This document shows, one piece after another, positions 7,541-16,252 of a DNA stretch of 64,000 nucleotides. Source of the stretch: DATHAP01 sp963762865 (lineage in GTDB: Bacteria > Actinomycetota > Actinomycetes > JACCUZ01). The stretch covers positions 1-64,000 of the forward strand of contig CAVXNC010000021.1 in NCBI GenBank assembly GCA_963762865.1. The letters run 5' to 3'. The translations under genes and the position numbers were made by a program. Each line of letters opens with the position of its first letter. Position 1 is the stretch's first letter. Below the pieces are notes generated by a model, which was not told the origin of the DNA, made no database searches, and worked only from the letters and a program-made list of their open reading frames with translations.

Positions 7541-7613
7541 GCCCCCATAGCTCAGTCGGCAGAGCGTCTCCATGGTAAGGAGAAGGTCTACGGTTCGATT
7601 CCGTAATGGGGCT
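7541..7613 (+). tRNA. tRNA-Thr (GGT)
   Basis: A 73-nt tRNA with D-arm GCTCAGTCGGCAGAGC, anticodon stem-loop TCTCC-ATGGTAA-GGAGA (anticodon GGT) and T-arm TACGG-TTCGATT-CCGTA. The 5' acceptor strand GCCCCCA does not fully pair with the 3' strand ATGGGGC: positions 6-67 (C/T) and 7-66 (A/A) mismatch, whereas TGGGGGC would pair. CCA is not encoded. A possible -10 (TATTCT, 7523-7528) lies upstream. Identity is clear; the acceptor mismatch may be a sequence error. Confidence 0.92.
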
Positions 7614-7669
7614 CTGGACGGTCCGTCCGCCACGGTGCGCACGCAGGCGGCCGGCGGCCCGGCCCGCTC

Positions 7670-7746
7670 GGCGGAGTAGCTCAGCCTGGTAGAGCAAGCG
7701 GCTCATAATCGTTGTGTCGCCGGTTCAAGTCCGGCCTCCGCTACCA
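7670..7746 (+). tRNA. tRNA-Met (CAT), elongator
   Basis: The acceptor GGCGGAG pairs with CTCCGCT, including a G1-T72 wobble typical of the elongator form in actinobacteria. The D-arm is GCTCAGCCTGGTAGAGC, the anticodon loop is CTCATAA (anticodon CAT) and the T-loop is TTCAAGT. CCA is encoded at 7744-7746. The initiator tRNA would carry three G-C pairs in the anticodon stem, which this one lacks. Confidence 0.94.
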
Positions 7747-7832
7747 CGTCAGCCGCACCCCGCTGCCGACCTGCGACAGCGACCGCGGCTGCGATCCCCC
7801 CGTCCGACCAGACAAGGCTAGGAGCCAGCACG

Positions 7833-8000
7833 ATGGCCAAGCAGACCGATGTCCGACCGAAGATCACGCTGGCGTGCGTGGAGTGCAAGGAGCGCAACTA
7901 CATCACGCGCAAGAACCGCCGCAACGACCCCGACCGGCTCGAGCTGAAGAAGTACTGCCCGCGGGACCGTCGCCACACGGTCCACCGCGAGACCCGCTAG
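7833..8000 (+). CDS. rpmG: 50S ribosomal protein bL33
   Basis: A 55-residue protein starting at ATG 7833 behind AGGAG (7820-7824). The sequence KQTDVRPKITLACVECKERN is the bL33 signature. The first knuckle CVEC is present, but the second reads YCPRDRRHT, so the fourth zinc ligand seen in C+ paralogs (CPxC) is Asp. This makes it a partial or zinc-weak form. bL33 sits near the E site of the 50S subunit. The position between tRNA-Met and the hadAB-murB genes is the usual actinobacterial one. Confidence 0.95.
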   Translation: MAKQTDVRPKITLACVECKERNYITRKNRRNDPDRLELKKYCPRDRRHTVHRETR

Positions 8001-8048
8001 TCCCACACCCCTCCAGGGGTCACGGGCCGGGTGGGTAGGGTCCGACGC

Positions 8049-8506
8049 ATGCCGATCGACCCGTCGTACGCCGGGCGCACCTACCCGCCCACCGACCCCT
8101 ACGAGGTCGGCGTGGAGAAGATCCGCGAGTTCGCCGACGCCCTCGGCGACCCCAACCCGGCGCTACCGCGACCGCGAGGCCGCCAAGGCGCTGGGCCACC
8201 CGGACGTCATCGCCCCGCCGACGTTCCCGTTCGTGCTGACCTTCAAGCGCCTCGCCGACGCGCTGATCGACGACCCCGAGCTGGGCATCGACTACAGCCG
8301 GGTCGTGCACGGCGAGCAGCGCTTCGCGCACACCCGCCCGGTCCGCGCCGGCGACTCGCTCACCGTCACGCGTCGACGCTCGAGACGCGTCCGAGTCGGC
8401 CGGCGGCCACGACATGATCACCTCACGCAGCGACGTCGCCACCGTCGAGGGCGAGCACGTCGTGCACCGCCTGGTCGACCCTCGTCGTCGCGCGGGGAGG
8501 AGCTGA
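8049..8506 (+). pseudogene. hadA: (3R)-hydroxyacyl-ACP dehydratase subunit HadA / UPF0336, frameshifted as printed
   Basis: Begins MPIDPSYAGRTYPPTDPYEV at ATG 8049 and continues KIREFADALGDPNPA. An apparent extra base near 8160 then moves the protein into another frame (YRDREAAKALGHPDVIAPPTF, then FKRLADALIDD and VVHGEQRFAHTRPV). Another shift near 8370 leads to GGHDMITSRSDVATVEGEHV, with a stop at 8504-8506. Joined together, these are the hot-dog-fold N-terminal MaoC dehydratase of about 150 residues that pairs with HadB; in mycobacteria the pair works in FAS-II fatty-acid or mycolate elongation. The gene is probably intact in the organism. Confidence 0.75.
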
Positions 8507-8507
8507 G

Positions 8508-8934
8508 ATGGCGCCGACGCTACGACGACGTCGAGGTCGGCCACGAGCTGCCGGCCGGCGAGCTTCCCGATCCGGCGCGCCGACCTGGTCCGGTACGCCG
8601 GTGCCTCCGGCGACTTCAACGTCATCCACTGGAACGAGCGGGTCGCGAAGTCGGTCGGCCTGCCCGACGTGATCGCCCACGGCATGTTCACGATGGCCTG
8701 GCGGCCCGCGTCGTCACCGACTGGGCCGGCGACCCCGGCGCGCGTCGTCGAGTACGGCGTCCGCTTCACCCGTCCGGTGCCGGTGCCGGACGACGACGAG
8801 GGCGCCGACCGTCGAGGTCACCGGCAAGGTCGCCGCCAAGCTGCGACGACCAGCGGGTGCGGGTCGACCTCACCGCGACGTCGGCCGGTGCCAAGGTGCT
8901 CGGCCGCGCCCAGGCCGTCGTCGTCCTGGCGTAA
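8508..8934 (+). pseudogene. hadB: MaoC-like (3R)-hydroxyacyl-ACP dehydratase subunit HadB, frameshifted as printed
   Basis: Starts at ATG 8508, one base after the hadA stop. The readable pieces are RYDDVEVGHELPAGELP, then ADLVRYAGASGDFNVIHWNE and VIAHGMFTMA, spread over different frames. D-x-N-x-I-H-x-N is the catalytic hydratase motif of MaoC/R-hydratases, whose Asp and His dehydrate 3-hydroxyacyl thioesters. The expected length is about 142 residues and 427 bp are present, so only small indels are needed to restore it. It forms the HadAB heterodimer with its neighbour. Confidence 0.75.
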
Positions 8935-8938
8935 CGGC

Positions 8939-9987
8939 GTGCTCGAACGCAGCGACGTCCCGCTCGCGGGGCTGACCACCCTGCGCCTGGGCGGCCCGGC
9001 CCGCCGGCTGGTCGTGGCCGACCGCGAGGCCGAGGTGGTCGACGCGGTCCGCGAGGCCGACGGTCGCGGCGAGCCGCTGCTGGTCCTCGGCGGCGGCAGC
9101 AACCTGGTGGTCGCCGACGAGGGCTTCGACGGGACGGTGCTGCAGGTCGCCACCCACGGCCTCGCGAGCGCGGACCGCGGCCGAGCACGCCCTGCAGGTC
9201 GAGGCGGGCGTCGACTGGGACCACGTCGTCGCGCTCGCCGTCGACGAGGGCTACGCCGGCATCGAGGCGCTCTCCGGCATCCCCGGCCTGGTCGGGCGCG
9301 CACCCCGATCCAGAACATCGGCGCCTACGGCCAGGAGGTCGCCCAGACCGTCGCGCTGGGTGCGCGCGCTGCGACCGCACCACCGGCGACGTCGTGCTGC
9401 TCGACCGGCGCCGACTGCGGCTTCGCCTACCGGCACAGCGTCTTCAAGCGGTCGCCGAGCGGTACGTCGTGCTCGCCGTGGCGCTCGCCCTCGAGCACTC
9501 CCGGCTCGGCGCCCCGGTCCGCTACGCCGAGCTGGCCCGCGCGCTCGGCGTCGAGATCGGCGACCGGGTGCCCGCTGCCGACGTCCGCGCGGCCGTGCTC
9601 GACCTGCGCCGCGGCAAGGGCATGGTGCTGGACGCCGACGACCACGACACCTGGAGCGCCGGCTCGTTCTTCACCAACCCGGTGCTCGCCGGCCGAGGCA
9701 CGCCGCTCGGCTGCTGCCCGACGGCCGCGCCCGCGCTGGCCGGCGGCCGACGGCCGGGTCAAGGTCTCGCGCCGCCTGGCTCATCGAGCAGGCCGGGTTC
9801 GGCAAGGGCTACGGCTCCGGGCCGGCCCGCGATCTCCACCAAGCACACGCTCGCCCTCACCAACCGCGGCGGCGCGACCACCGCGGACCTGCTGGCGCTG
9901 GCCCGCGAGGTCCGCGCCGGGGTGCACGACGCGGTTCGGGGTCGACCCTGCGACAACGAGCCCGACCTGGTCGGCGTCGAGCTCTAG
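8939..9987 (+). pseudogene. murB: UDP-N-acetylenolpyruvoylglucosamine reductase MurB, frameshifted as printed
   Basis: The first 80 residues from GTG 8939 are readable (LAGLTTLRLGGPARRLVVA, then PLLVLGGGSNLVV), giving the FAD-binding PCMH fold. Later pieces in other frames include GIEALSGIPGLVG, PIQNIGAYGQEV, GFAYRHSVFK, GSFFTNPVL, AAWLIEQAGFGKGY and STKHTLALTNRG, then a stop at 9985-9987. These cover the whole MurB family, including the catalytic Ser of GSFFTNP and the Tyr of FAYRHS. MurB makes UDP-MurNAc for peptidoglycan. The span of 1049 nt fits about 349 residues with at least five small indels. An essential gene broken this often is best explained by sequence error. Confidence 0.85.
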
Positions 9988-11051
9988 CTCGCTGATCGGC
10001 GTCGGCTGCGCCGGCTCCGCGCCAGCCAGCCGTCGATGCCGGCCAGCAGCCGGGCCCGGACGTCGTCGGGCGCGCGCCGACCCCCGGACCGAGCACCGGG
10101 CCAGCTCGGCGAGCGCCGCGTCGTCGAAGCCGTGCACGCTCGCGCGCCATCTCGTACTGGTCGAGCAGCCGCGAGCCGAACAGCAGCGGGTCGTCGGCGC
10201 CCAGCGCCACCGGCACACCCGCCGTCGAACAGCTCGCGCAGCGGCACGTCGGCCGCGCGTGGCGTAGACCCCGAGCGCGCACGTTCGACGTCGGGCAGAC
10301 CTCGAGCGTGACGCCGTCCGCGGCGATCCGGTCGAGCAGCGCCGGGTCCTCGACCGCCCGGACGCCGTGGCCCGACCCGCCGCGCGCCGAGGGCGTCCAG
10401 GCAGGTCGCGACGTTCTGCGGGCCCGGCCAGCTCGCCGCCGTGCGGCACCGCGAGCAGCCCGGCCCGGGCCGCGATCCGGAACGCCCGGGCGAAGTCCGC
10501 GGTGCGGCCCCGCCGCTCGTCGTTGGACAGGCCGAAGCCGACCACGCCCCGGCCGGCGTACTGCGCGGCCAGCCGGGCCAGGGTCCGGGCGTCCAGCGGG
10601 TGCCGGATCCGGTTGGCCGCGATGATCACGCCGACGCCGATGCCGGTCTCCGCCGCGGCCTCGCGCGCGGCGTCCAGCACGACCTCGACGGCCGGGGTCA
10701 GCCCGCCCAGGTGCGGCGCGTACGAGGTCGGGTCGACCTGGATCTCCAGCCAGCCCGAGCCCTCGGCGCGCGTCGTCCTCGGCGGCCTCGCGCACCAGCC
10801 GGCGTACGTCGGCCTCGCCGCGGACCACCGAGCGGGCTGCGTCGTAGAGCCGCTGGAACCGGAACCAGCCGCGCTCGTCGGTGGCTCGCAGCTCCGGCGG
10901 GTGCCGCCGTCGACTCGGCGCAGCGTGTCGGGCAGCCGGACCCGGTGCTCGGCCGCCAGCTCGCGCAGCGTCGCGGGCCGCAGCGACCCGGTGAAGTGCA
11001 GGTGCAGGTGCGCCTTCGGGCAGCGTCCGCAAGATCTCGCCCCGCCGTCAC
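9984..11051 (-). pseudogene. add: Adenosine deaminase, frameshifted as printed
   Basis: On the reverse strand the pieces read ILRTLP, KAHLHLHFTGSLRPATLREL (the metal-binding HxH of adenosine deaminases), GSGWLEIQVDPTSYAPHLGG, VVLDAAREAAAETGIGVGVI and GFGLSNDERRG, then a frame change to AVPHGGELAGP (metal His plus general acid Glu), and VALGADDPLLFGSRL near the C-terminus. The last gives the catalytic Asp pair. The enzyme hydrolyses adenosine to inosine in purine salvage. The start is uncertain: TTG 11032 leads directly into the conserved N-terminus, GTG 11051 needs one indel. The stop shares the CTAG of the murB stop. Confidence 0.8.
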
Positions 11052-11061
11052 CCCTGGGACG

Positions 11062-12300
11062 CTAGCTGTGGCCTCGGCGAGCAGCTTCGTGGAGCCGGGT
11101 CACGCCCTCGACCAGGTCGTCGTCGCCGAGGGCGTACGACAGCCGCACGTAGCCCGGCGTACCGAACGCCTCGCCGGGCACCACCGCGACCTCGGCCTCC
11201 TCGAGCACCAGCTCGCACAGCTCGGCGCTGGTCGCCGGCCGCTTGCCGCGGATCTCCCGGCCCAGCGCGCCCTTGACCGACGGGTAGACGTAGAAGGCGC
11301 CCTCGCGGCTCCGGGCACTCGACGCCGGGGATCGTCGTTGCAGCATCCGGACGATGGTCTGCCGGCGCCGGTCGAAGGCCTCGCGCATCGTCGGCGACCG
11401 CGGACAGGTCGCCGCGAGACGGCGGCCAGCGCGGCGACCTGCGCGACGTTGGCGACGTTCGAGGTGGCGTGCGACTGCAGGTTGGTGGCGGCCTTGACCA
11501 CGTCGCTTCGGGCCGATCAGCCAGCCCACCCGCCAGCCGGTCATCGCGTAGGTCTTGGCGACGCCGTTGACCACGACGCAGCGGTCGGCGAGCTCGGGCA
11601 CCAGCGCCGGCATCGAGGCGAACTTCGCGTCGCCGTAGACCAGGTGCTCGTAGATCTCGTCGGTGACGACCCAGAGGCCGTGCTCGACGGCCCAGCGGCC
11701 GATCGCCTCGACCTGCTCGCGGCGGGTAGACCGCGCCGGTCGGGTTGGACGGGGAGACGAACAGCAGGACCTTGGTGCGCGGCGGTGCGCGCCGCCTCGA
11801 GCTGCTCGACCGGTGACGAGGTAGCCGGTGGTCTCGTCGGTCGACGACCTCGACCGGGACGCCGCCGGCCAGCCGGATCGACTCCGGGTAGGTCGTCCAG
11901 TACGGCGCCGGGAGCAGCACCTCGTCGCCCGGGTCGAGCAGGGTGGCGAAGGCCTCGTAGACGGCCTGCTTGCCGCCGTTGGTGACCAGGACCTGCGCGG
12001 CGTCGACCTCGTAGCCGGAGTCGCGCAGCGGTCTTCGCGGCGATCGCCTCCTTGCAGCTCGGGCAGCCCGCCGGCCGGGGTGTAGCGGTGGCAGCGCGGG
12101 TCGCGGCAGGCCGCGGCCGCGGCCTCGACGATGTAGTCGGGGGTCGGGAAGTCCGGCTCGCCGGCGCCGAAGCCGATCACCGGGCGGCCGGCGGCCTTGA
12201 GCGCCTTGGCCTTGGCGTCGACGGCGAGCGTGGCCGACTCGGCGATCGCGCCGATGCGGCGCGGAGACCCGGCGCTCGGTGGCGGCGTTGCTGCGCTCAT
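11062..12300 (-). pseudogene. aspC: Pyridoxal-phosphate aspartate aminotransferase, frameshifted as printed
   Basis: Starts MSAATPPPSAG at 12300 and reads RIGAIAESATLAVDAKAKAL, VIGFGAGEPDFPTPDYIV and RYTPAGGLPEL. Further fragments contain VTNGGKQAVYEAFATLLDPG, DEVLLPAPYWTTYPE, FVSPSNPTG (PLP-binding Asn), WVVTDEIYEHLVY (Asp/Tyr that hold the cofactor) and GVAKTYAMTGWRVGW (Schiff-base Lys). The tail is YVRLSYALGDDDLVEG. This is a class-I aminotransferase of the aspartate type, close to 400 residues. It moves the amino group between aspartate and 2-oxoglutarate. Several 1-nt shifts at about 11.3-12.05 kb break it as printed. Confidence 0.85.
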
Positions 12301-12484
12301 GGCGGCCATCGCTCCGCGACGCCGCCGGCGTGTCCGGCACCGGCGGCGTCCGGCGGCGCCGCGCGGTTCGACCGGGCGCCGGTGCCTGTGCGTAGACTCG
12401 GCCGTCGGTGGCTCGACAGCCCCTGCGCCAGCGCGCCCGGCGACCGGGTCCGCCTGCGCGTGCAGGTACGGTCGGCGACCACAA

Positions 12485-12557
12485 AGGGTCGTAGCTCAAT
12501 TGGTAGAGTACCGGTCTCCAAAACCGGCGGTTGGGGGTTCGAGTCCCTCCGGCCCTG
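12485..12557 (+). tRNA. tRNA-Trp (CCA)
   Basis: A 73-nt tRNA. The acceptor AGGGTCG pairs with CGGCCCT (one T-G wobble). The D-arm is GCTCAATTGGTAGAGT, the anticodon loop is CTCCAAA (anticodon CCA) and the T-loop is TTCGAGT. CCA is not encoded. It lies directly upstream of secE-nusG, the standard place in actinobacteria. A TAGACT box at 12393-12398 may be its -10. Confidence 0.96.
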
Positions 12558-12641
12558 CGAGACACCTGCGTGAGCGACGCAGGTGCTCAGCGCGCGGTCG
12601 ACCGGGCGCGGCACGGACCGACCCGGACAGGTGAGGACGAC

Positions 12642-12906
12642 GTGACGGACGCCGCGGGCACGACGCCCGAGCCGCGACCGCCCGAGCGGAAGAGGCGCGC
12701 AAGGCGAGCAAGCCGCTGGCCCGGCCGGCATCTCGCTGTTCTACCGGCAGGTCATCGCCGAGCTGCGCAAGGTCATCTGGCCGACGCGCAAGCGAGCTGA
12801 TCACCTACACCACGGTCGTGATCGTCTTCGTGCTCGTCGTGATCGCCTCGTCACCGTGCTCGACTTCGGCTTCAGCAAGGCAGTCGCTTCGCGGATCTTC
12901 GGCTAG
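12642..12906 (+). pseudogene. secE: Preprotein translocase subunit SecE, frameshifted as printed
   Basis: Starts at GTG 12642 (VTDAAGTTPEPRPPER). After shifts near 12690, 12740 and 12790 it reads GISLFYRQVIAELRKVIWP, then TRKELITYTTVVIVFVLVVI and LDFGFSKAVASRIFG before the TAG at 12904-12906. This is the single-TM SecE of about 88 residues: a basic amphipathic helix followed by one membrane span. SecE clamps the SecY channel and is essential, so the breaks are almost surely sequence errors. Confidence 0.85.
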
Positions 12907-12970
12907 CGCCGCCCGCCCGACGCCCCGACCGCGTTCCACCCGCCACGAACCCCAGGAAGTGACCGCCACC

Positions 12971-13819
12971 GTGTCCGACGACCTGCACGACGCCAGCCGA
13001 CGCCGCCGAGGCCGCGCCGACGAGCCGACGTCGCCGAGGCCGCCGACGCCGCCGACGGACCGAGCGCCGAGGCCGCCGACGGCGCCGAGGACGCCGCCGA
13101 GCGTCGCCGAGCCGAGCAGCGCCGAGGACGAGGCCGCCGAGGCCGAGGCGCCGTCGCCGAGGCCGCCGAGGCCGAGGCGCCGAGCGCCGACGACGAGCCG
13201 CCGAGGACGCCGAGGTCGACGGCCGAGCCGTCGACCCCGTCGAGGAGCTCCGCGACGCGCTGCGCCGCGCCCCCGGCGACTGGTACGTCATCCACTCCTA
13301 CGCCGGCTACGAGAACCGGGTGAAGACCAACCTGGAGAGCCGCACCGGCTCGCTGAACATGGAGGACTACATCTTCCAGGTCGAGGTCCCGCAGGAGGAG
13401 GTCGTCGAGATCAAGAACGGCCAGCGCAAGATGGTCAGCGCGAACAAGCTCCCCGGCTACGTGCTGGTCCGGATGGACCTGACCGACGAGTCCTGGGGCG
13501 CCGTCCGCAACACCCCCGGCGTCACCGGCTTCGTCGGCCACACCCACCAGCCCGTCCCCGCTGACCCTGGACGAGGTCGTCGCAGATGCTCGCCCCGCGC
13601 CCGAGCAGCCGAGAAGCCGAAGGACGAAGGCCGTCGAGACCAAGGTCGTCGACTTCGAGGTCGGCGACTCCGTCACCGTCATCGACGGCCCGTTCGCGAC
13701 GCTGCAGGCGACGATCAACGAGATCAACGCCGACTCGCAGAAGATCAAGGTGCCTCGTCGAGATCTTCGGCCGCGAGACCCCGGTCGAGCTCTCGTTCAG
13801 CCAGATCCAGAAGATCTGA
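12971..13819 (+). pseudogene. nusG: Transcription termination/antitermination factor NusG, frameshifted as printed
   Basis: GTG 12971 opens a long acidic, Ala/Glu/Asp-rich N-terminal extension (about 85 residues) that changes frame several times. The NGN domain is clear: APGDWYVIHSYAGYENRVK, then MEDYIFQVEVPQEEV and LPGYVLVRMDLTDESWG, RNTPGVTGFVG. A shift near 13560 leads to the KOW domain (VGDSVTVIDGPFATLQATI). Another near 13752 leads to the end LVEIFGRETPVELSFSQI, with a stop at 13817-13819. NusG binds RNA polymerase and Rho or S10. The acidic extension is a known feature of high-GC actinobacterial NusG. Confidence 0.88.
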
Positions 13820-13882
13820 CGCACGCGCACGACCGCGCAGCGACCACCGATCAGCGCCAGCAGCACCAGAGAAGGACCCGAC

Positions 13883-14315
13883 ATGCCTCCCAAGAAGAAG
13901 GCTCGCAGGGCTCATCAAGCTCCAGATCCAGGCCGGCGCGGCCAACCCGGCGCCGCCGGTCGGCCCCGCGCTGGGCCAGCACGGCGTCAACATCATGGAG
14001 TTCTGCAAGGCCTACAACGCCGCGACCGAGTCGCAGCGCGGCAAGGTCGTGCCGGTGGAGATCACGGTCTACGAGGACCGCTCCTTCACCTTCATCACCA
14101 AGACCCCGCCGGCCGCCAGGCTGATCCTCAAGGCCGCGCGGCGTCGAGAAGGGCTCCGGCGAGCCGCACAAGACCAAGGTCGCCAAGCTCACCAGCGCCC
14201 AGGTCCGCGAGATCGCCGAGACCAAGATGCCCGACCTGAACGCCAACGACCTCGACGCCGCGAGAAGATCATCGCCGGCACCGCCCGTTCGATGGGCATC
14301 ACGGTCGAGGGCTGA
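13883..14315 (+). pseudogene. rplK: 50S ribosomal protein uL11, frameshifted as printed
   Basis: ATG 13883 begins MPPKKK. After a shift near 13905 the protein is unmistakable: KLQIQAGAANPAPPVGPALG, QHGVNIMEFCKAYNAATE, VPVEITVYEDRSFTFITKTP. Shifts near 14140 and 14262 separate GVEKGSGEPHKTKVAKLT and the end [16 protein letters not shown]. uL11 with L10-L12 forms the GTPase-associated centre and binds 23S rRNA. The length (about 144 residues) is normal once the three indels are repaired. Confidence 0.92.
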
Positions 14316-14408
14316 GTCAGCACCCGTACCGCACGCAGCACCACGTGGGAGGGCCAAGCGCGGTCCGCGACCACGACTCCACGACCTGCACCAACCACAG
14401 GAGCAGAC

Positions 14409-15136
14409 ATGAAGCGCAGCAAGACCTACCGCGCTGCCGCCGCGAAGATCGACCGCGGACGAAGCTGTACGCCCCGCTCGAGGCCGTCCGGCTGGCCAAG
14501 GAGACCACCACCACCAAGTTCGACGCGCACCGTCGAGGTCGCCATGCGCCTGGGTGTCGACCCGCGCAAGGCCGACCAGATGGTCCGCGGCACCGTGAAC
14601 CTGCCGCACGGCACCGGCAAGACCGCCCGGGTCCTGGTCTTCGCGACCGGTGACCGTGCCGAGCAGGCCGCGCGCCGCGGGCGCCGACATCGTCGGCGCC
14701 GACGAGCTGATCGACGAGGTCGACGAAGGGCCGGCTCGACTTCGACGCCGTCGTCGCCACCCCGGACCTCATGGGCAAGGTCGGCCGGCTCGGCCGGGTC
14801 CTCGGCCCGCGTGGTCTGATGCCGAACCCGAAGACCGGCACCGTCACCCCGGACGTCGCCAAGGCCGTCGACGAGATCAAGGGCGGCAAGATCGAGTTCC
14901 GGGTCGACAAGCACGCGAACCTGCACTTCATCATCGGCAAGGTGTCGTTCGACGAGACGCAGCTGGTCGAGAACTACGCCGCCGCGCTGGACGAGATCCT
15001 CCGGCTCAAGCCGTCCGCCGCCAAGGGCCGCTACATCAAGAAGGCCACCCTGGCGACCACGATGGGCCCCGGCATCCCGCTGGACCCGAACAGGACGCGC
15101 GGGCTGCTCGAGGACGCCGAGGCGGTTCCCGCCTGA
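14409..15136 (+). pseudogene. rplA: 50S ribosomal protein uL1, frameshifted as printed
   Basis: Starts MKRSKTYRAAAAKIDRG at ATG 14409. Four frame changes (near 14460, 14528, 14677 and 14728) divide KLYAPLEAVRLAKETTTTKF, VEVAMRLGVDPRKADQMV, GADIVGADELIDEVDEG and DFDAVVATPDLMGKVGRLG. From 14771 to the stop it is uninterrupted, including VLGPRGLMPNPKTGTVT and the C-terminal ATLATTMGPGIPLD. uL1 forms the L1 stalk at the E site. The total length is the usual 240 or so residues. Confidence 0.92.
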
Positions 15137-15138
15137 TC

Positions 15139-15988
15139 ATGCGCCGACGCGTCTCGCTCGTCCTGTCGTCGCTGCTGACCATCGCCGCCCTCGCGTGCGG
15201 CGGCTGGTTGCTCGACCCTTGCCGGTTCCCGCCAGCCGGTAGGGGCGCAGCGGCTTGCCCAGGACAACCCCACGCGGTCGGGCACCGCGCTGTACGCCGA
15301 CGTCAGCCGCGCGATGGTCGCGGAGCGGACGGCCACCTACACCTACTCGGGCAGCAGCGGCGGCGGCGAGATCCAGTCCGGCTCGGGCGCGATGCGCTTC
15401 CTGCCCGGGTCGGACGCTCGGACCTTCGACGCCGACGTCACGGTGACCTCGCCGAGCACCGGCCGGATGCGTGCGGTGCTGCTCCCTGGCACGGCGTACC
15501 TCGCGCTGCCCGCTGCCAAGGGGCTGCCGAAGAACAAGCCGTGGCTCAAGGTGACCGAGGATCCGCGGACCGAGCTCGGCCAGAAGCTCCGGCCGGTCGC
15601 GGACGAGATGCGCGCCGCGTTCGACCCCGGCCAGGGGATCGGCCTGCTGCGGGCCACCGGCCGGGTCGAGGAGGTCGGGTCGGACACTGTCGAGGGCGTG
15701 CCCACGACGCGGCACCGGGCGACCGTGAACCTGCGCCGCGCGACCCGTCTGGTCGAGGACCCGGCGGCCCGCGAGCAGTACCGCGCGATGCTGGCGGCGG
15801 GGATCGTCTCGCTGGAGTACGAGCTGTGGCTGGACGCCGACGGGCTGCCCCGCAAGGTCCACGCCGCGGTGCCGACCGCCCAGAGCCTGTTCTCGGTGAC
15901 CGGCGTCTACCGCGGCTGGGGCGACAAGGTGAAGATCGCGGCGCCCAAGGCCAAGCAGGTCTACGTCGCGGACGCCATCAAGGGCTGA
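15139..15988 (+). pseudogene. Exported LppX/LprAFG-like lipoprotein or secreted protein, one frameshift
   Basis: ATG 15139 begins a signal sequence (MRRRVSLVLSSLLTIAALACGG) with a possible lipobox ending at the Cys, although ALAC is not an ideal one. One base is lost or gained near 15245. The rest then reads on as QRLAQDNPTRSGTALYADVS, TATYTYSGSSGGGEIQSGSG, RFLPGSDARTFDADV, VLLPGTAYLALPAAKGLP, VEEVGSDTVEGVPTTRHRAT and ELWLDADGLPRKVHAAV. The beta-strand pattern and the xGVPTTxY/H-type motif are those of LppX/LprG/LolA-fold proteins, which carry hydrophobic molecules in the periplasm. It is inserted between rplA and the L10 leader. Confidence 0.7.
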
Positions 15989-16034
15989 GCCCCGGCAGCC
16001 GATTTGCTGCGAGCCGGTCTGCCGACGTACGCTC

Positions 16035-16190
16035 GCCGTTGCCACAGACCGCCGGTCGCCGCTCCCGCAAGGGAGTGGCCGAAGGTCCCGCGACAAGCGG
16101 GCGGCCCGCGTAGGTGCAGCAAGGCCAGCCAGACGGTTCCGCACGCGGAACCGGACCGCCACGCCCCGTCGCGCCTGCGACGGGGCGTTC
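16035..16190 (+). ncRNA. Ribosomal L10 leader with attenuator hairpin
   Basis: Between the lipoprotein gene and rplJ lies the conserved actinobacterial L10-leader pattern: GCCACAGACCGCCGGTCGCC (16041-16060), GGCCGAAGGTCCCGCG, then GTAGGTGCAGCAAGGC around 16110-16125. L10 (with L12) binds such a leader and represses rplJL, by autogenous control known from several phyla. A perfect 12-bp hairpin (ACGCCCCGTCGC, loop GCCT, complement; 16161-16188) follows and could act as an attenuator. Assignment is by eye; a covariance search would settle it. Confidence 0.75.
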
Positions 16191-16252
16191 GTGCGTCACG
16201 GGCCGTACGCGTCATCCCCGACGTGCCGGCGCACAGACGAAAAGGAGGGCCC

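Noticed and set aside
14316..14408. A regulatory L1-binding site before rplA
   Set aside because: The 93-nt rplK-rplA spacer shows no clear L1-target-like stem, and the region is affected by probable indels.
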